A stretch of 64,000 bases of DNA. Origin: Streptosporangium oxazolinicum. Lineage in GTDB: Bacteria; Actinomycetota; Actinomycetes; Streptosporangiales; Streptosporangiaceae. The stretch lies in assembly GCF_039537505.1 (NCBI RefSeq), contig NZ_BAABAQ010000021.1:1-64000 (forward strand). The letters run 5' to 3'. Shown one piece after another: positions 25,037-33,264 of this stretch (within the stretch, counting starts at the first letter, position 1; every line of letters begins with the position of its first letter). The notes beneath the pieces were generated by a model, which worked only from the letters and a program-made list of their open reading frames with translations, had not been told where the DNA came from and did no database searches. Both the position numbers and the translations under genes were made by a program.

Positions 25037-26113
25037 TCAGCTCCAGGGCGCCTTGTAGCCGGTCAGCAGCTCGCGCCCCTTGTGGCGCCATTTCGGTTCC
25101 TTGTCGACGGTCCGCAGGGTGATGCCGCGCAGCGCGCGGACGACGGTCCCGTACGCGCCGCTCACCGTCGAGGAGACGTGGGCGCCGGGTGGCTCGTCCA
25201 TGAAGGGCATGAACTTGTCGGGGAAGCCCGGCATCGTGCAGGCGATGCAGATGCCCCCGACGTTCGGGCAGCCGCCGATCCCGTTCATCCAGCCGCGCTT
25301 GGGGACGTTGCACCGGACGACCGGCCCCCAGCAGCCGATCTTGACCAGGCACTTCGGGGAGCCGTACTCGGTGGTGAACTGGCCCTGCTCGTAGTAGCCC
25401 GCCCGGTCACACCCCTCGTGGACGGTCTGGGTGAACAGCCACGTCGGGCGCAGCGACTCGTCCAGCGGGATCATCGGCGCCTGCCCGGCGACCTGGTAGA
25501 GCAGGTAGAGGAGCGTCTCGGAGAGGTTGTCCGGCTGCACCGGGCAGCCCGGCACGTTGACGATCGGCAGCCCCGCCTTGGACGTCCAGTCCCAGCCCAG
25601 GTAGTCGGCGACGCCCATGGCCCCGGTCGGGTTTCCCGCCATGGCGTGGATGCCGCCGTACGCCGAGCAGGTGCCCGCGCACACGATCGCGGTCGCCTTG
25701 GGCGCGAGCAGGTCCAGCCACTCGCTGGTCGTCATGGGCTGGCCGGTCTCGGGGTTGTTGCCGAACCCGCACCAGTAGCCCTCCTGCTTGAGCGCCTCGT
25801 TCGGGATCGAGCCCTCGACGACCAGTACGAACGGGTCCAGCTCGCCGCGCTTGGCCTTGAAGAACCACTCGATGAAGACGTCGGCGCCCTGCATCGGCCC
25901 GGACTCGAAGTCGATCAGTGGCCAGTGCACGGCCACTTTGGGAAGCCCGGGAAGCCCGCCGAGCACGATGTCCTCGATACTCGGCTGGGTCGCCGCGGTG
26001 AGCGCGACGGAGTCACCGTCGCAGCTCAGTCCGGCGTTGATCCACAGTATGTGGACGACGGGTTCTTCCCGCTCCTGAGGTCTGTCGCTCACTGTGTCCG
26101 TCGGCGCTGCCAT
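25037..26113 (-). CDS. hhyS: [NiFe]-hydrogenase small subunit, group 1h
   Basis: 358 aa from the ATG at 26113, with GGAGGGGAGG upstream. No Tat signal peptide, as in group 1h. The proximal-cluster region reads GLSCDGDS (Cys31, Asp32/Asp34), where ordinary hydrogenases have a CTCC-type element; an Asp ligand to the proximal [4Fe-4S] cluster is a known mark of the oxygen-tolerant group 5 enzyme of Ralstonia. Other ligands appear in CAGTCSAYGG, VPGCPVQPD, HEGCDRAG, KCLVKIGCWGPVVRCNVP and GGICIACTMPGFPD. It transfers electrons from the NiFe site. Confidence 0.95.
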   Translation of the reverse strand: MAAPTDTVSDRPQEREEPVVHILWINAGLSCDGDSVALTAATQPSIEDIVLGGLPGLPKVAVHWPLIDFESGPMQGADVFIEWFFKAKRGELDPFVLVVEGSIPNEALKQEGYWCGFGNNPETGQPMTTSEWLDLLAPKATAIVCAGTCSAYGGIHAMAGNPTGAMGVADYLGWDWTSKAGLPIVNVPGCPVQPDNLSETLLYLLYQVAGQAPMIPLDESLRPTWLFTQTVHEGCDRAGYYEQGQFTTEYGSPKCLVKIGCWGPVVRCNVPKRGWMNGIGGCPNVGGICIACTMPGFPDKFMPFMDEPPGAHVSSTVSGAYGTVVRALRGITLRTVDKEPKWRHKGRELLTGYKAPWS

Positions 26114-26183
26114 GACGCCTCCCCTCCTCGTGGATGTCTGTGGAACGTGAAGGGGGACGAAACGCGCGGATGACGGGTTCTCC

Positions 26184-26927
26184 TCACCCGGGGCTGGGCG
26201 CCCGAGGGGTCGGCGGCGATCCGAGCGCGTGCCAGGTGAGTTCCCTGAGCACGTGGTAGAGGGTGGTCTGAGCCTCCTGGATCCGGTGCACCGAGGAGGA
26301 GGGGACGACGAACAGGTGGTCCAGGACACCCCGTTCGGACAGTTCGGCCAGCCTGCCGCCCCCGCTCCCGGCCAGTCCGACGGTGAGCATGCCCCGGTGG
26401 GCCGCCTCCTCGAACGCCCGGACGACGTTGGCCGACCCGCCGCTCGTAGACAGGCCGACGGCGATGTCCCCCGGACGGCCCAGCGCCGCGAGCTGCCTGG
26501 CGAAGACCACCTCGAAGCCGACGTCGTTGGAGAGCGCGGTGACCACGGCGACATCGCCGGTCAGGCAGAGGGCGGGCAGGGCCGGGCCGAGGCGGGGGTG
26601 CAGGAAGGCGGTGGCGACCTCCTGGGCGTCGGTGCTGCTCCCGCCGTTGCCGAAGCTGAACAGCCGCCCGCCCGCGACGAACCGCGCGGCCATCTCCTCG
26701 GCGCACGCCGCCAGCTCCGCCGCCGACTCCTCGGCCAGCCGCCCGCGCAGCCGTACGATCTCGCCGGTCTTCTCCACGGCCGACCGTACGGCCTCCGCTT
26801 CCAGCTCCGCCGTTCCGAAGCCGGGCCGGTCGGGCCGGTCGGTGTGCGCATCGTGCTCGGTGCGGTCGTACAGGAAGGGGTACAGGCCGCGTATGCCCTC
26901 CGCGGGCGTTTCGTCAAGCGCGCTCAT
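26184..26927 (-). CDS. SIS-domain protein (GmhA-like) of the hydrogenase operon
   Basis: 247 aa. SIS fold with LFSFGNGGSSTDAQEVATAFLHPRLG and GLSTSGGSANVVRAFEEAAHRGM, the phosphosugar-binding loops of sedoheptulose-7-phosphate isomerase (GmhA). The gene is embedded in the hydrogenase operon between hypC-like and small-subunit genes, as in other actinomycetes, so a hydrogenase-linked role rather than heptose synthesis is likely. Its start overlaps the HypC-like gene by 14 nt. Confidence 0.85.
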   Translation of the reverse strand: MSALDETPAEGIRGLYPFLYDRTEHDAHTDRPDRPGFGTAELEAEAVRSAVEKTGEIVRLRGRLAEESAAELAACAEEMAARFVAGGRLFSFGNGGSSTDAQEVATAFLHPRLGPALPALCLTGDVAVVTALSNDVGFEVVFARQLAALGRPGDIAVGLSTSGGSANVVRAFEEAAHRGMLTVGLAGSGGGRLAELSERGVLDHLFVVPSSSVHRIQEAQTTLYHVLRELTWHALGSPPTPRAPSPG

Positions 26928-27162
26928 CGCCGTCCTTCCCCCTGCGGTTCCCGTGCCCGACCACGGCGATGGCCTCCCTGGCGTGGACGAGGACGATGTC
27001 GCCCACCGCCGGGTCGACCAGTGCCACGCTCACCTCTTCGAGGACCCCGCCCGCGTCGACGATCGCGAGCTCTCCCTCCAGCAGCCTGACCACGCTCATC
27101 GGCAGCGCCTGGTCGGAGCAGGTGACGCAGACACCGTCGGTGCAGTCCTCGGGCCCGTTCAT
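26914..27162 (-). CDS. Second HypC/HupF-like chaperone
   Basis: 82 aa from the ATG at 27162. HypC-like beta-barrel: VVRLLEGELAIVDAGGVLEEVSVALVDPAVGDIVLVHAREAIAVV. The N-terminus carries CTDGVCVTCSD instead of MCLGIP, so it has extra Cys but no Cys2, and it should not act identically to hypC at 18354. It overlaps both flanking SIS genes (ATGA with the upstream one, 14 nt with the downstream one). Possibly a chaperone specific to this hydrogenase. Confidence 0.82.
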   Translation of the reverse strand: MNGPEDCTDGVCVTCSDQALPMSVVRLLEGELAIVDAGGVLEEVSVALVDPAVGDIVLVHAREAIAVVGHGNRRGKDGDERA

Positions 27163-27977
27163 CGCTCCGCCCCCCGCGCGGGCGGGCCGAGCCGGTCGAG
27201 GAACACGTGGACCAGCTCCCACAGCAGGTGGTAGGCGGTGACGTGGACCTCCTTGACCACGGCGGGGTCGTCGGACGCGGCGACCAGGACGTGGTCGGCC
27301 GGAAGGCGGCCGGTCAGGGGGTGCGCGGTGACGGTGTGCGCGGTCGTGCCGTGCGCGGTCGTGCCGTGCGTGGTCGTGTTGTGCGTGGTCGTACTGTGTG
27401 TGGTCAAGGTGTGCTCGGTCGTGGTGTGCTCGGTCGTGGTGTGCCCGGCCGGGAGAGGGCCGGTCCCCTCACCGCCCCCGGCTCCGTGGTCCCCGGCGCC
27501 GGTCAGGGCGATGGTCAGCAGCCCCAGTTCCCCGGCGGTCTCCAGCCCCCGCAGGACGCTCGGGCACCGGATGTCCCGGGAGATCCCCAGGGCCGTGTCC
27601 GCGGCGTCCGCCCAGTGGCGCACCCGATGGGCGAGGACCTCGTCGCCGTCCTCGTCGTTCACCCCGCCGGCCGTCGTGGCGTCGGTGCTCAGCGCCACCG
27701 CCGGGAGCGCCCTCTTGCCCACGATGACCGGGTGCATGAACTCGACCGCGACGTGCGCGGCGTCCGCGCCCGCGTCGCCGAACACGATCAGCTTGCCGCC
27801 GAGGTGGAACCTGGCGGCCATGGCCCGAGCGGCACTCGCGACACGTCCCACGTCACCCGCCAGGGCACGCCCGGCGTGGTCCCGGCGCGCGAAGGCCGCG
27901 ACGACCGCCGCCTCCGTGACCGGTATGACGGCCGGTGGTGAGAGAGGCGCTGTTTGCGTACTCGGTGTGCCAGGCAT
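27159..27977 (-). CDS. SIS-domain protein with histidine-rich period-5 insert, first gene of the hydrogenase operon
   Basis: 272 aa. An SIS fold related to the GmhA-like gene downstream (LIVFGDAGADAAHVAVEFMHPVIVG, ALGISRDIRCPSVLRGLETAGELGLLTIALTG), but the phosphosugar loop GNGGSS is changed to GDAGAD, so isomerase activity is doubtful. Between the fold's last strands an insert holds nine His spaced exactly five residues apart, separated mainly by Thr, Ala and Ser (HTTTE, HTTTE, HTLTT, HSTTT and so on). His-rich stretches in hydrogenase maturation proteins such as HypB store nickel. ATG with GGAG 8 nt upstream; the operon promoter should lie in 27978-28147. Confidence 0.82.
   Translation of the reverse strand: MPGTPSTQTAPLSPPAVIPVTEAAVVAAFARRDHAGRALAGDVGRVASAARAMAARFHLGGKLIVFGDAGADAAHVAVEFMHPVIVGKRALPAVALSTDATTAGGVNDEDGDEVLAHRVRHWADAADTALGISRDIRCPSVLRGLETAGELGLLTIALTGAGDHGAGGGEGTGPLPAGHTTTEHTTTEHTLTTHSTTTHNTTTHGTTAHGTTAHTVTAHPLTGRLPADHVLVAASDDPAVVKEVHVTAYHLLWELVHVFLDRLGPPARGAER
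27321..27450. repeat. 15-bp coding tandem repeat, 8.7 copies
   Basis: Units of 15 bp begin at 27321 and repeat to 27441 (partial); consensus GTGCGCGGTCGTGCC on the plus strand. Because the unit is five codons, the repeat encodes the period-5 His array of the SIS protein and can change copy number without a frameshift. Confidence 0.92.
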
Positions 27978-28147
27978 GTCGACGCTCCGTATTTTTCACG
28001 GTAGTCGCCACATTACGATTGGCCGTTTCAGGCTCGACACCCCCGGCTCGACAACCAACGGCAAAGCTCTGATCATTGACGTAACCTTCCCGTCCAGATC
28101 ATGCGAGCCCCCGAGGCATCCCCGCCGGGCGCGGGAAGGATGGCGGG
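27978..28147. promoter_or_regulatory. Divergent promoter region of the hydrogenase operon and hypF
   Basis: 170 bases between two divergent hydrogenase transcripts. It is less GC-rich than its surroundings. Candidate -10 elements on the minus strand include TACCGT and TAATGT; on the plus strand GACGTAACC. No clear dyad operator seen. Confidence 0.5.
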
Positions 28148-30538
28148 ATGGGCACGGGACGGGGACCGGCGCGGATCCGGGTCAGGATCAGGGTCGAGGG
28201 GATCGTGCAGGGGGTGGGATTCCGCCCCCACGTCCACTCCCTGGCCCGGCGGCTGAGGCTGTCCGGGTGGGTGGGCAACGACGACCGGGGCGTGTTCATC
28301 GAGGCCGAGGGGGAGCCCGGCGACGTCGCGTGCTTCCGGGAGGGCCTGCGGGACCAGGCCCCGCCGCTGGCGGCGATCCACCGCGTGACGACCACCGCGA
28401 TACCGGTACGCGGGGACCGGGGGTTCCGCATCGCGGCCAGCCAAGGGGGAAACCACCGCGTCACCCTTGTCTCACCCGATGTCGCGACATGTGATGACTG
28501 TCTGGCCGAACTGTTCGACCCCGCCGACCGGCGTCACCGCCACCCCTTCGTCAACTGCACCAACTGCGGGCCGAGGTTCACCATCATCCGGGACGTCCCC
28601 TACGACCGGCCCGCCACCACGATGGGCGGGTTCGCCATGTGCGGGGAGTGCGAGAGGGAGTACCTCGACCCGTCGGACCGCAGGTTCCACGCCCAGCCGA
28701 TCTGCTGCCCGGCCTGCGGCCCGGTCCTCCGCCTGCTGGACGGCGGCCTCCACGACGATGATCCGCCCCCTCGGGGCCCCGGTGACAGCCTGGACGGCGG
28801 CGGTCCTCGTAGCGATGGCGCGCACGCACGCGGTCCGGGCGATGGCGCCGATCCGATCGGGGCGGCGGTGGAGGTGCTGCGAGCGGGCGGCGTCCTGGCC
28901 GTCAAGGGACTCGGCGGGTATCACCTGGCGGTCGACGCCACCGACGAGGAGGCCACCCGGGTCCTGCGCTCCCGCAAGCACCGCGAGGAGCGGCCGTTCG
29001 CGGTCATGGTCCCCGACCTGCGTGCCGCGCGGGCGCTGTGCGAGCTGGACGCCGAGGCCGAGCGGCTGCTCACCGGCCCCCAGCGCCCGATCGTGCTGCT
29101 GCCCCGCCGCCCCGGCGCCGAGGTGGCCGGAGCCGTCGCGCCGGGCGACCGCCGCCTCGGCCTGATGCTGCCGTACACGCCGGTCCACCACCTGCTCGCC
29201 GCCGAACTCGCCCGCCCGTGCGTGCTCACCAGCGGGAACCTCTCCGACGAGCCCATCGCCTACCGCGACGGCGACGCGCTCGCCCGGCTCGCCGGGGTCG
29301 CGGACGCCTTCCTCACCCACGACCGGCCGATCCACGTCCGCGCCGACGACTCCGTGCTCCTCGCCGCGCGGGGCGGGGCGTTGCCGCTGCGCAGATCACG
29401 CGGGTACGCCCCGGAGCCCCTGCGGCTCTCACCGCCCGCCAGGAGGGCCGTGCTCGCCTGCGGCGCCGAGCTGAAGAGCACGTTCTGCCTCGCGAGGCAG
29501 GGGCACGCCTTCGTCTCCCACCACATCGGCGACCTGGAGAACTACGAGACGCTGCGCTCCTTCACCGAGGGGATCGAGCATCTCCGGCGCCTGCTCGGGA
29601 TCACCCCGGGGCTCGTCGCCCACGACCTCCACCCCGAATACCTGTCCACCAAGTACGCCCTCGGCCTGGAGACGCCGGGATCGGTGGACCTGACCGGTGT
29701 CCAGCACCACCACGCGCACATCGCCTCCTGCCTCGCCGACAACCGGGAGAGCGGCCCGGTCATCGGGGTGGCCTTCGACGGCCTCGGTTACGGCACCGAC
29801 GGCACCATCTGGGGCGGCGAGTTCCTGGTGGCCGACCTGGTGGGTTTCACCCGTGCCGGGCGCCTGGCGCCGGTGCCGATGCCCGGCGGCACCGCGGCGA
29901 TCAGGCAGCCTTGGCGGATGGCGGCGGCGCACCTGCACGCGGCGTACGGGGACGGGCTCCCGGAGGACCTGCCGGTCAGGGCCCGCCACGGGCACCGCTG
30001 GGACGAGGTGGTCGCGGTGGCCAGGGCCGGGACGAACTCCCCGCTCACCTCCAGCGCCGGACGCCTGTTCGACGCGGTGGCGGCGATCCTTGGGCTCCGC
30101 GACACCGCCGGATACGAGGGGCAGGCCGCGATCGCCCTGGAGCAGTGCGCCGACCCGACGGAGCAGGGCGCCTACCAGGCACGGATCGCCGACGAGGGGC
30201 CGCTCGTGACGATCAGGGCCGCGGACCTCGTCCGCGCGGTCGTCGAGGACACGCGTGCCGGGGCGGTCCCGGCGCGCGTCGCGGCCCGCTTCCACAACGG
30301 GCTCGCCGTCGCCGCCGCCCGGGTGTGCGCGCGGCTGCGCGACGACACCGGCCTCGGCACGGTCGCCCTGTCGGGAGGGGTCTTCCAGAACCGGCTGCTG
30401 CTGGACGGCCTCACCACCGCCCTCCGGCTCCGCGGCCTGCGGGTCCTCACCCACCGCGCCGTCCCCCCGAACGACGGCGGCGTCAGCTTCGGCCAGGCCG
30501 CCGTGGCCGCGGCCCGCGACACCCTCGGCCTCCCCTAA
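28148..30538 (+). CDS. hypF: Carbamoyltransferase HypF
   Basis: 796 aa. Domains in order: acylphosphatase-like (RVEGIVQGVGFRPHVHSLA, ~13-95), two C4 zinc fingers (CDDC...CTNC and CGEC...CPAC, ~110-190), YrdC-like ATP-binding domain (~235-420), and Kae1-like carbamoyltransfer domain (TGVQHHHAHIASCLADN, VIGVAFDGLGYGTDGTIWGGEF, VALSGGVFQNRLLL). HypF uses carbamoyl phosphate and ATP to carbamoylate the C-terminal Cys of HypE. AAGGATGGCGGG precedes the ATG. Between the zinc fingers and the YrdC domain is a variable Asp/Gly-rich loop. It is transcribed away from the main operon. Confidence 0.96.
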   Translation: MGTGRGPARIRVRIRVEGIVQGVGFRPHVHSLARRLRLSGWVGNDDRGVFIEAEGEPGDVACFREGLRDQAPPLAAIHRVTTTAIPVRGDRGFRIAASQGGNHRVTLVSPDVATCDDCLAELFDPADRRHRHPFVNCTNCGPRFTIIRDVPYDRPATTMGGFAMCGECEREYLDPSDRRFHAQPICCPACGPVLRLLDGGLHDDDPPPRGPGDSLDGGGPRSDGAHARGPGDGADPIGAAVEVLRAGGVLAVKGLGGYHLAVDATDEEATRVLRSRKHREERPFAVMVPDLRAARALCELDAEAERLLTGPQRPIVLLPRRPGAEVAGAVAPGDRRLGLMLPYTPVHHLLAAELARPCVLTSGNLSDEPIAYRDGDALARLAGVADAFLTHDRPIHVRADDSVLLAARGGALPLRRSRGYAPEPLRLSPPARRAVLACGAELKSTFCLARQGHAFVSHHIGDLENYETLRSFTEGIEHLRRLLGITPGLVAHDLHPEYLSTKYALGLETPGSVDLTGVQHHHAHIASCLADNRESGPVIGVAFDGLGYGTDGTIWGGEFLVADLVGFTRAGRLAPVPMPGGTAAIRQPWRMAAAHLHAAYGDGLPEDLPVRARHGHRWDEVVAVARAGTNSPLTSSAGRLFDAVAAILGLRDTAGYEGQAAIALEQCADPTEQGAYQARIADEGPLVTIRAADLVRAVVEDTRAGAVPARVAARFHNGLAVAAARVCARLRDDTGLGTVALSGGVFQNRLLLDGLTTALRLRGLRVLTHRAVPPNDGGVSFGQAAVAAARDTLGLP

Positions 30539-30558
30539 GCAGGCACGTCCGGCCTCCC

Positions 30559-30689
30559 CTAGTGCGACGTTCCTCAAAGCAGGTCGAGAACGGGCTATCA
30601 AGAACCCAAGGTCGCTGGGGTGATCCTTCCCGTCTACAACCTCCTGGGCCGGTGGGGATCTGCACTTCCAGTGAGGAACGCAGCACTAG
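30559..30689. mobile_element. 131-bp MITE-like element with 18-bp terminal inverted repeats
   Basis: Left end CTAGTGCGACGTTCCTCA (30559-30576) and right end TGAGGAACGCAGCACTAG (30672-30689) are inverted repeats with 2 mismatches in 18. The interior has no gene. A flanking motif, CTAAGCAGGCACGTCC at about 30535, recurs as CTAGGCAGGCGCGTCG just right of the element, and CGGCCTCCCCTA occurs at the hypF end and again at the left boundary; this fits insertion at a TA or CTAG in the second copy of a short tandem duplication. Confidence 0.6.
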
Positions 30690-30747
30690 GCAGGCGCGTC
30701 GCCGTACCGGATCCACCGCACCCCGGCAGCCGCGCCGGGGCCCCGGG

Positions 30748-30766
30748 GCCGCTCAGCGTGAGCGGC
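30748..30766. terminator. Terminator-like hairpin between hypF and the S9 peptidase gene
   Basis: GCCGCTCA and TGAGCGGC form a perfect 8-bp stem with a 3-nt loop between convergent genes. Confidence 0.5.
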
Positions 30767-30873
30767 GCGCCGCCCCCGGCGGGCCGACAGCCCGGCCGCC
30801 GCGCCCGTCGAGGAGGCGCCTCCGGACTCCCGGACGCGCCCCTTTCGACCGAAGGCTCTGTGAGCTCACGCCC

Positions 30874-32946
30874 TCAGGAGGTCAGCCCGGTGTGGTGGGC
30901 GAGGAAGGTGAGCTGGTCGGCGGCGAGCTCGACGGTCTTGCTCACCGCGCGGGCCCCGTGACCGGCCTCCGCCTCGTTGCGGAGCAGGATCGGCCGCTCC
31001 GAGGCCTGGGCGTGCTGCAGGGCGGCGCACATCTTCCAGGCGTGCAGCGGGTGGACCCGGGTGTCGGACTGGAAGACGGTGAACAGCGTCGCCGGGTAGG
31101 ACACCCCCTCCCGCACGTGGTGGTACGGGGAGTAGGAGTGCAGCCAGGCGAACTCGTCGGGCTTCTCGGCGGAGCCGTACTCGACGTTCCACGTCGCGCC
31201 CAGGCCGAACAGCTCGTAGCGGATCATGTCGAGCAGCGGTGCCGAGCAGACCACCGCGGCGTACAGGTCGGGGCGCTGGGTCAGGCCCGCGCCGACCAGC
31301 AGGCCGCCGTTCGAACCGCCGGAGATGGCCAGCCGCGAGGACGTGGTCACCCCGGTGGCGATCAGGTGCTCGGCCGCGGCGTGCAGGTCGTCGAACACGT
31401 TCTGCTTGAGGGAGAGCATCCCGGCCCGGTGCCACTCCTCGCCCTGCTCACCGCCGCCGCGCAGCTGGGCGATGGCGTACGTGCCGCCCGCCTCGACCCA
31501 GCTCAGGATGGACGCCGAGTAGCCGGGGGTCATCGAGATGCCGAAGCCGCCGTAGCCGTACAGGATGGTGGGGCGCGGGCCCTCGGCGCCGGGCGGGGAG
31601 ATCACCAGCATGTGGACCTCGCTGCCGTCTGCCGAGAGGTAGGTCACCTGCTCGGTCTTGACGGCGGGGACCTCGACGGCGCCGGGGGAGGCCGCCCAGA
31701 GCGTCGTCTCGCCGGTGCGGGCGTCGTAGCGCTGGATGCTCGGCGGCACGGTGTTGTCGGTGTAGCCGAACCAGGCTTCGTGGCCGCCCTCGGGGCGCTC
31801 GCTGATGCCGCCGATGGTGCCCAGCCCCGGGGTCGGCACCTCGCCGACACGCTCGCCGGTGACCAGGTCGTGGACCGAGATCTCGCTGATCGCGTGACGG
31901 GTCCAGGCGACGAGCATGACCGGCCGGTCGAGATCGTCGAGGATCGCGAAGTCGGTCAGCACGGCCTCGGGGTCCTGCGGGATCAGGTCGCGCCACTTCT
32001 CGAACCACGGCTCGGACGGGTCGGTCACGCAGACGCGGGCGCGCGGGGCGTCCCGGTCGGTGAAGACGTACAGGCGGCCGTCGCGGCCGAAGTGCAGGGC
32101 GCTCTGGGCGTCGACGCCCTCCTGGACGACGACCAGGTCGGGCGAGGAGGGGGAGGACGCCTGGAGGTCGGCGACCCACAGGTCGTTGCGCGGGGCCGTA
32201 CCCCTGGAGGCGGAGATCTGCAGCCAGCGGCCGTCGAGGGAGACCGCCACGCCGTAGTAATTGGTCTTCTCCAGGCCCTCGCCGAAGATCAGGACGTCCT
32301 CGGCGGTGGAGGTGCCGACCCTGTGCAGGTAGACACGGCGGTGGAACTGCTCCTCACCCTCGGGCACCTCGGTGGCGGGCAGCCTGCGCACGTAGTAGAA
32401 GGCCTCGCCGCCCGGCAGCCACGCCACGGGGGAGTAGCGGCAGCGGTCGATCGGCCCCTCGATCCGGTCACCGTACGCGACGTCCATGAGGTAGAGGCTC
32501 GACTCCTCGTCACCGCCCACCGAGACCTGGTAGGCGAGCAGGCGGCCCTCCTTGTCGGGCTGCCAGGAGTCGAGGGTGGTCAGCCCGGTCGGGTCGAGCG
32601 TCATCGGGTCGAGCAGCGCCCGCTCGGCGCCGCCGGGGTCCACGGTGTAGAGGACGGCGTGCTCCTGCCCGGGGGTGCGCCGCATGAAGAAACGCCGCTC
32701 CCCGCGCCACGTCGGCGCGCCGATCGACCCCGATCCGAGCAACTCCGCGATCCTGGCCTTGAAGCCCTCACGGCCGGGAAGGGCGTCCAGCTCGCTCTCC
32801 AGCAGTCTCTCCTGCCCCACCAGCCAATCCTTCGTCGCCGGATCGTCCGGGTCCTCAAGCCATCGATAGGGGTCGGGAACAGGCACACCGTGGAGCTCGT
32901 CGACGAGCTCAAGGCGGCTGGCTGGAGGGTAAGGCTGTCGCGTCAT
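30874..32946 (-). CDS. Prolyl oligopeptidase family (S9A) serine peptidase
   Basis: 690 aa. N-terminal DPYRWLEDPDDPATKDWL and a seven-bladed propeller region, then an alpha/beta-hydrolase domain with YGYGGFGISMTPGYS, GGSNGGLL (Ser nucleophile), a QSDTRVHP Asp and AGHGA His. It cuts short peptides after proline in the cytoplasm (no signal peptide). The start is preceded by TAGTGT seven bases upstream, and no Shine-Dalgarno, again suggesting a leaderless transcript. Confidence 0.94.
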   Translation of the reverse strand: MTRQPYPPASRLELVDELHGVPVPDPYRWLEDPDDPATKDWLVGQERLLESELDALPGREGFKARIAELLGSGSIGAPTWRGERRFFMRRTPGQEHAVLYTVDPGGAERALLDPMTLDPTGLTTLDSWQPDKEGRLLAYQVSVGGDEESSLYLMDVAYGDRIEGPIDRCRYSPVAWLPGGEAFYYVRRLPATEVPEGEEQFHRRVYLHRVGTSTAEDVLIFGEGLEKTNYYGVAVSLDGRWLQISASRGTAPRNDLWVADLQASSPSSPDLVVVQEGVDAQSALHFGRDGRLYVFTDRDAPRARVCVTDPSEPWFEKWRDLIPQDPEAVLTDFAILDDLDRPVMLVAWTRHAISEISVHDLVTGERVGEVPTPGLGTIGGISERPEGGHEAWFGYTDNTVPPSIQRYDARTGETTLWAASPGAVEVPAVKTEQVTYLSADGSEVHMLVISPPGAEGPRPTILYGYGGFGISMTPGYSASILSWVEAGGTYAIAQLRGGGEQGEEWHRAGMLSLKQNVFDDLHAAAEHLIATGVTTSSRLAISGGSNGGLLVGAGLTQRPDLYAAVVCSAPLLDMIRYELFGLGATWNVEYGSAEKPDEFAWLHSYSPYHHVREGVSYPATLFTVFQSDTRVHPLHAWKMCAALQHAQASERPILLRNEAEAGHGARAVSKTVELAADQLTFLAHHTGLTS

Positions 32947-33264
32947 GGCTCGAACACTACGACCTCGGGGCCGCGGGACGGCGGCATTGCGCGGGGGGCG
33001 TATCTGATCTACGGCAGGAGGAGTTAAGAACTGGTAATGCGGGCATAAAACGTATCAGGTGTCTCTCCAGTCATTTATGGGTGGCGAGAACCAGGTTGCA
33101 GCAGCCAAACTTGGTGAAGGACGGTGCCGTGGTGAGCATCCGCTGGGCCGTCCGGCGGAGGTCCTCGTGACGGAAGCGCCCGGGCCCCAGGAGGGGCCGC
33201 CAGCCGGGGCACGCAGTGGCGTGCCCCCTCAATCGACGCGTCGCACGGCGGGAGAGGCCCGCTG
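32947..33264. other. Intergenic region upstream of the HNH gene
   Basis: 318 bases between the divergent S9 peptidase and HNH genes. Part (about 33010-33070) is AT-richer and may hold promoters. I see no gene, repeat or hairpin of note. Confidence 0.5.

Larger units (their letters stand above)
30539..30873. other. Intergenic region with MITE-like element and terminator
   Basis: 335 bases between convergent hypF and the S9 peptidase gene. Contains a short direct duplication of the hypF end, the 131-bp element at 30559-30689 and a terminator-like hairpin at 30748-30766. No gene. Confidence 0.6.

Noticed and set aside
22447..25122. An 891-codon open frame opposite the hydrogenase large subunit
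   Set aside because: Antisense shadow; the minus strand encodes clear L1/L2 hydrogenase motifs.
27321..27450. CRISPR-like repeat in the hydrogenase operon
   Set aside because: Units are contiguous 15-bp coding repeats in frame, without spacers.
26184..27977. LPS heptose synthesis genes (gmhA)
   Set aside because: SIS fold is GmhA-like but both genes lie inside the hydrogenase operon, and one has a changed sugar-binding loop.
29038..33027. A 1329-codon open frame on the plus strand through hypF and the S9 peptidase gene
   Set aside because: It is the +1 frame of hypF and the antisense of the S9 gene; Arg/Pro/Gly-rich with no domain. A GC-content shadow.
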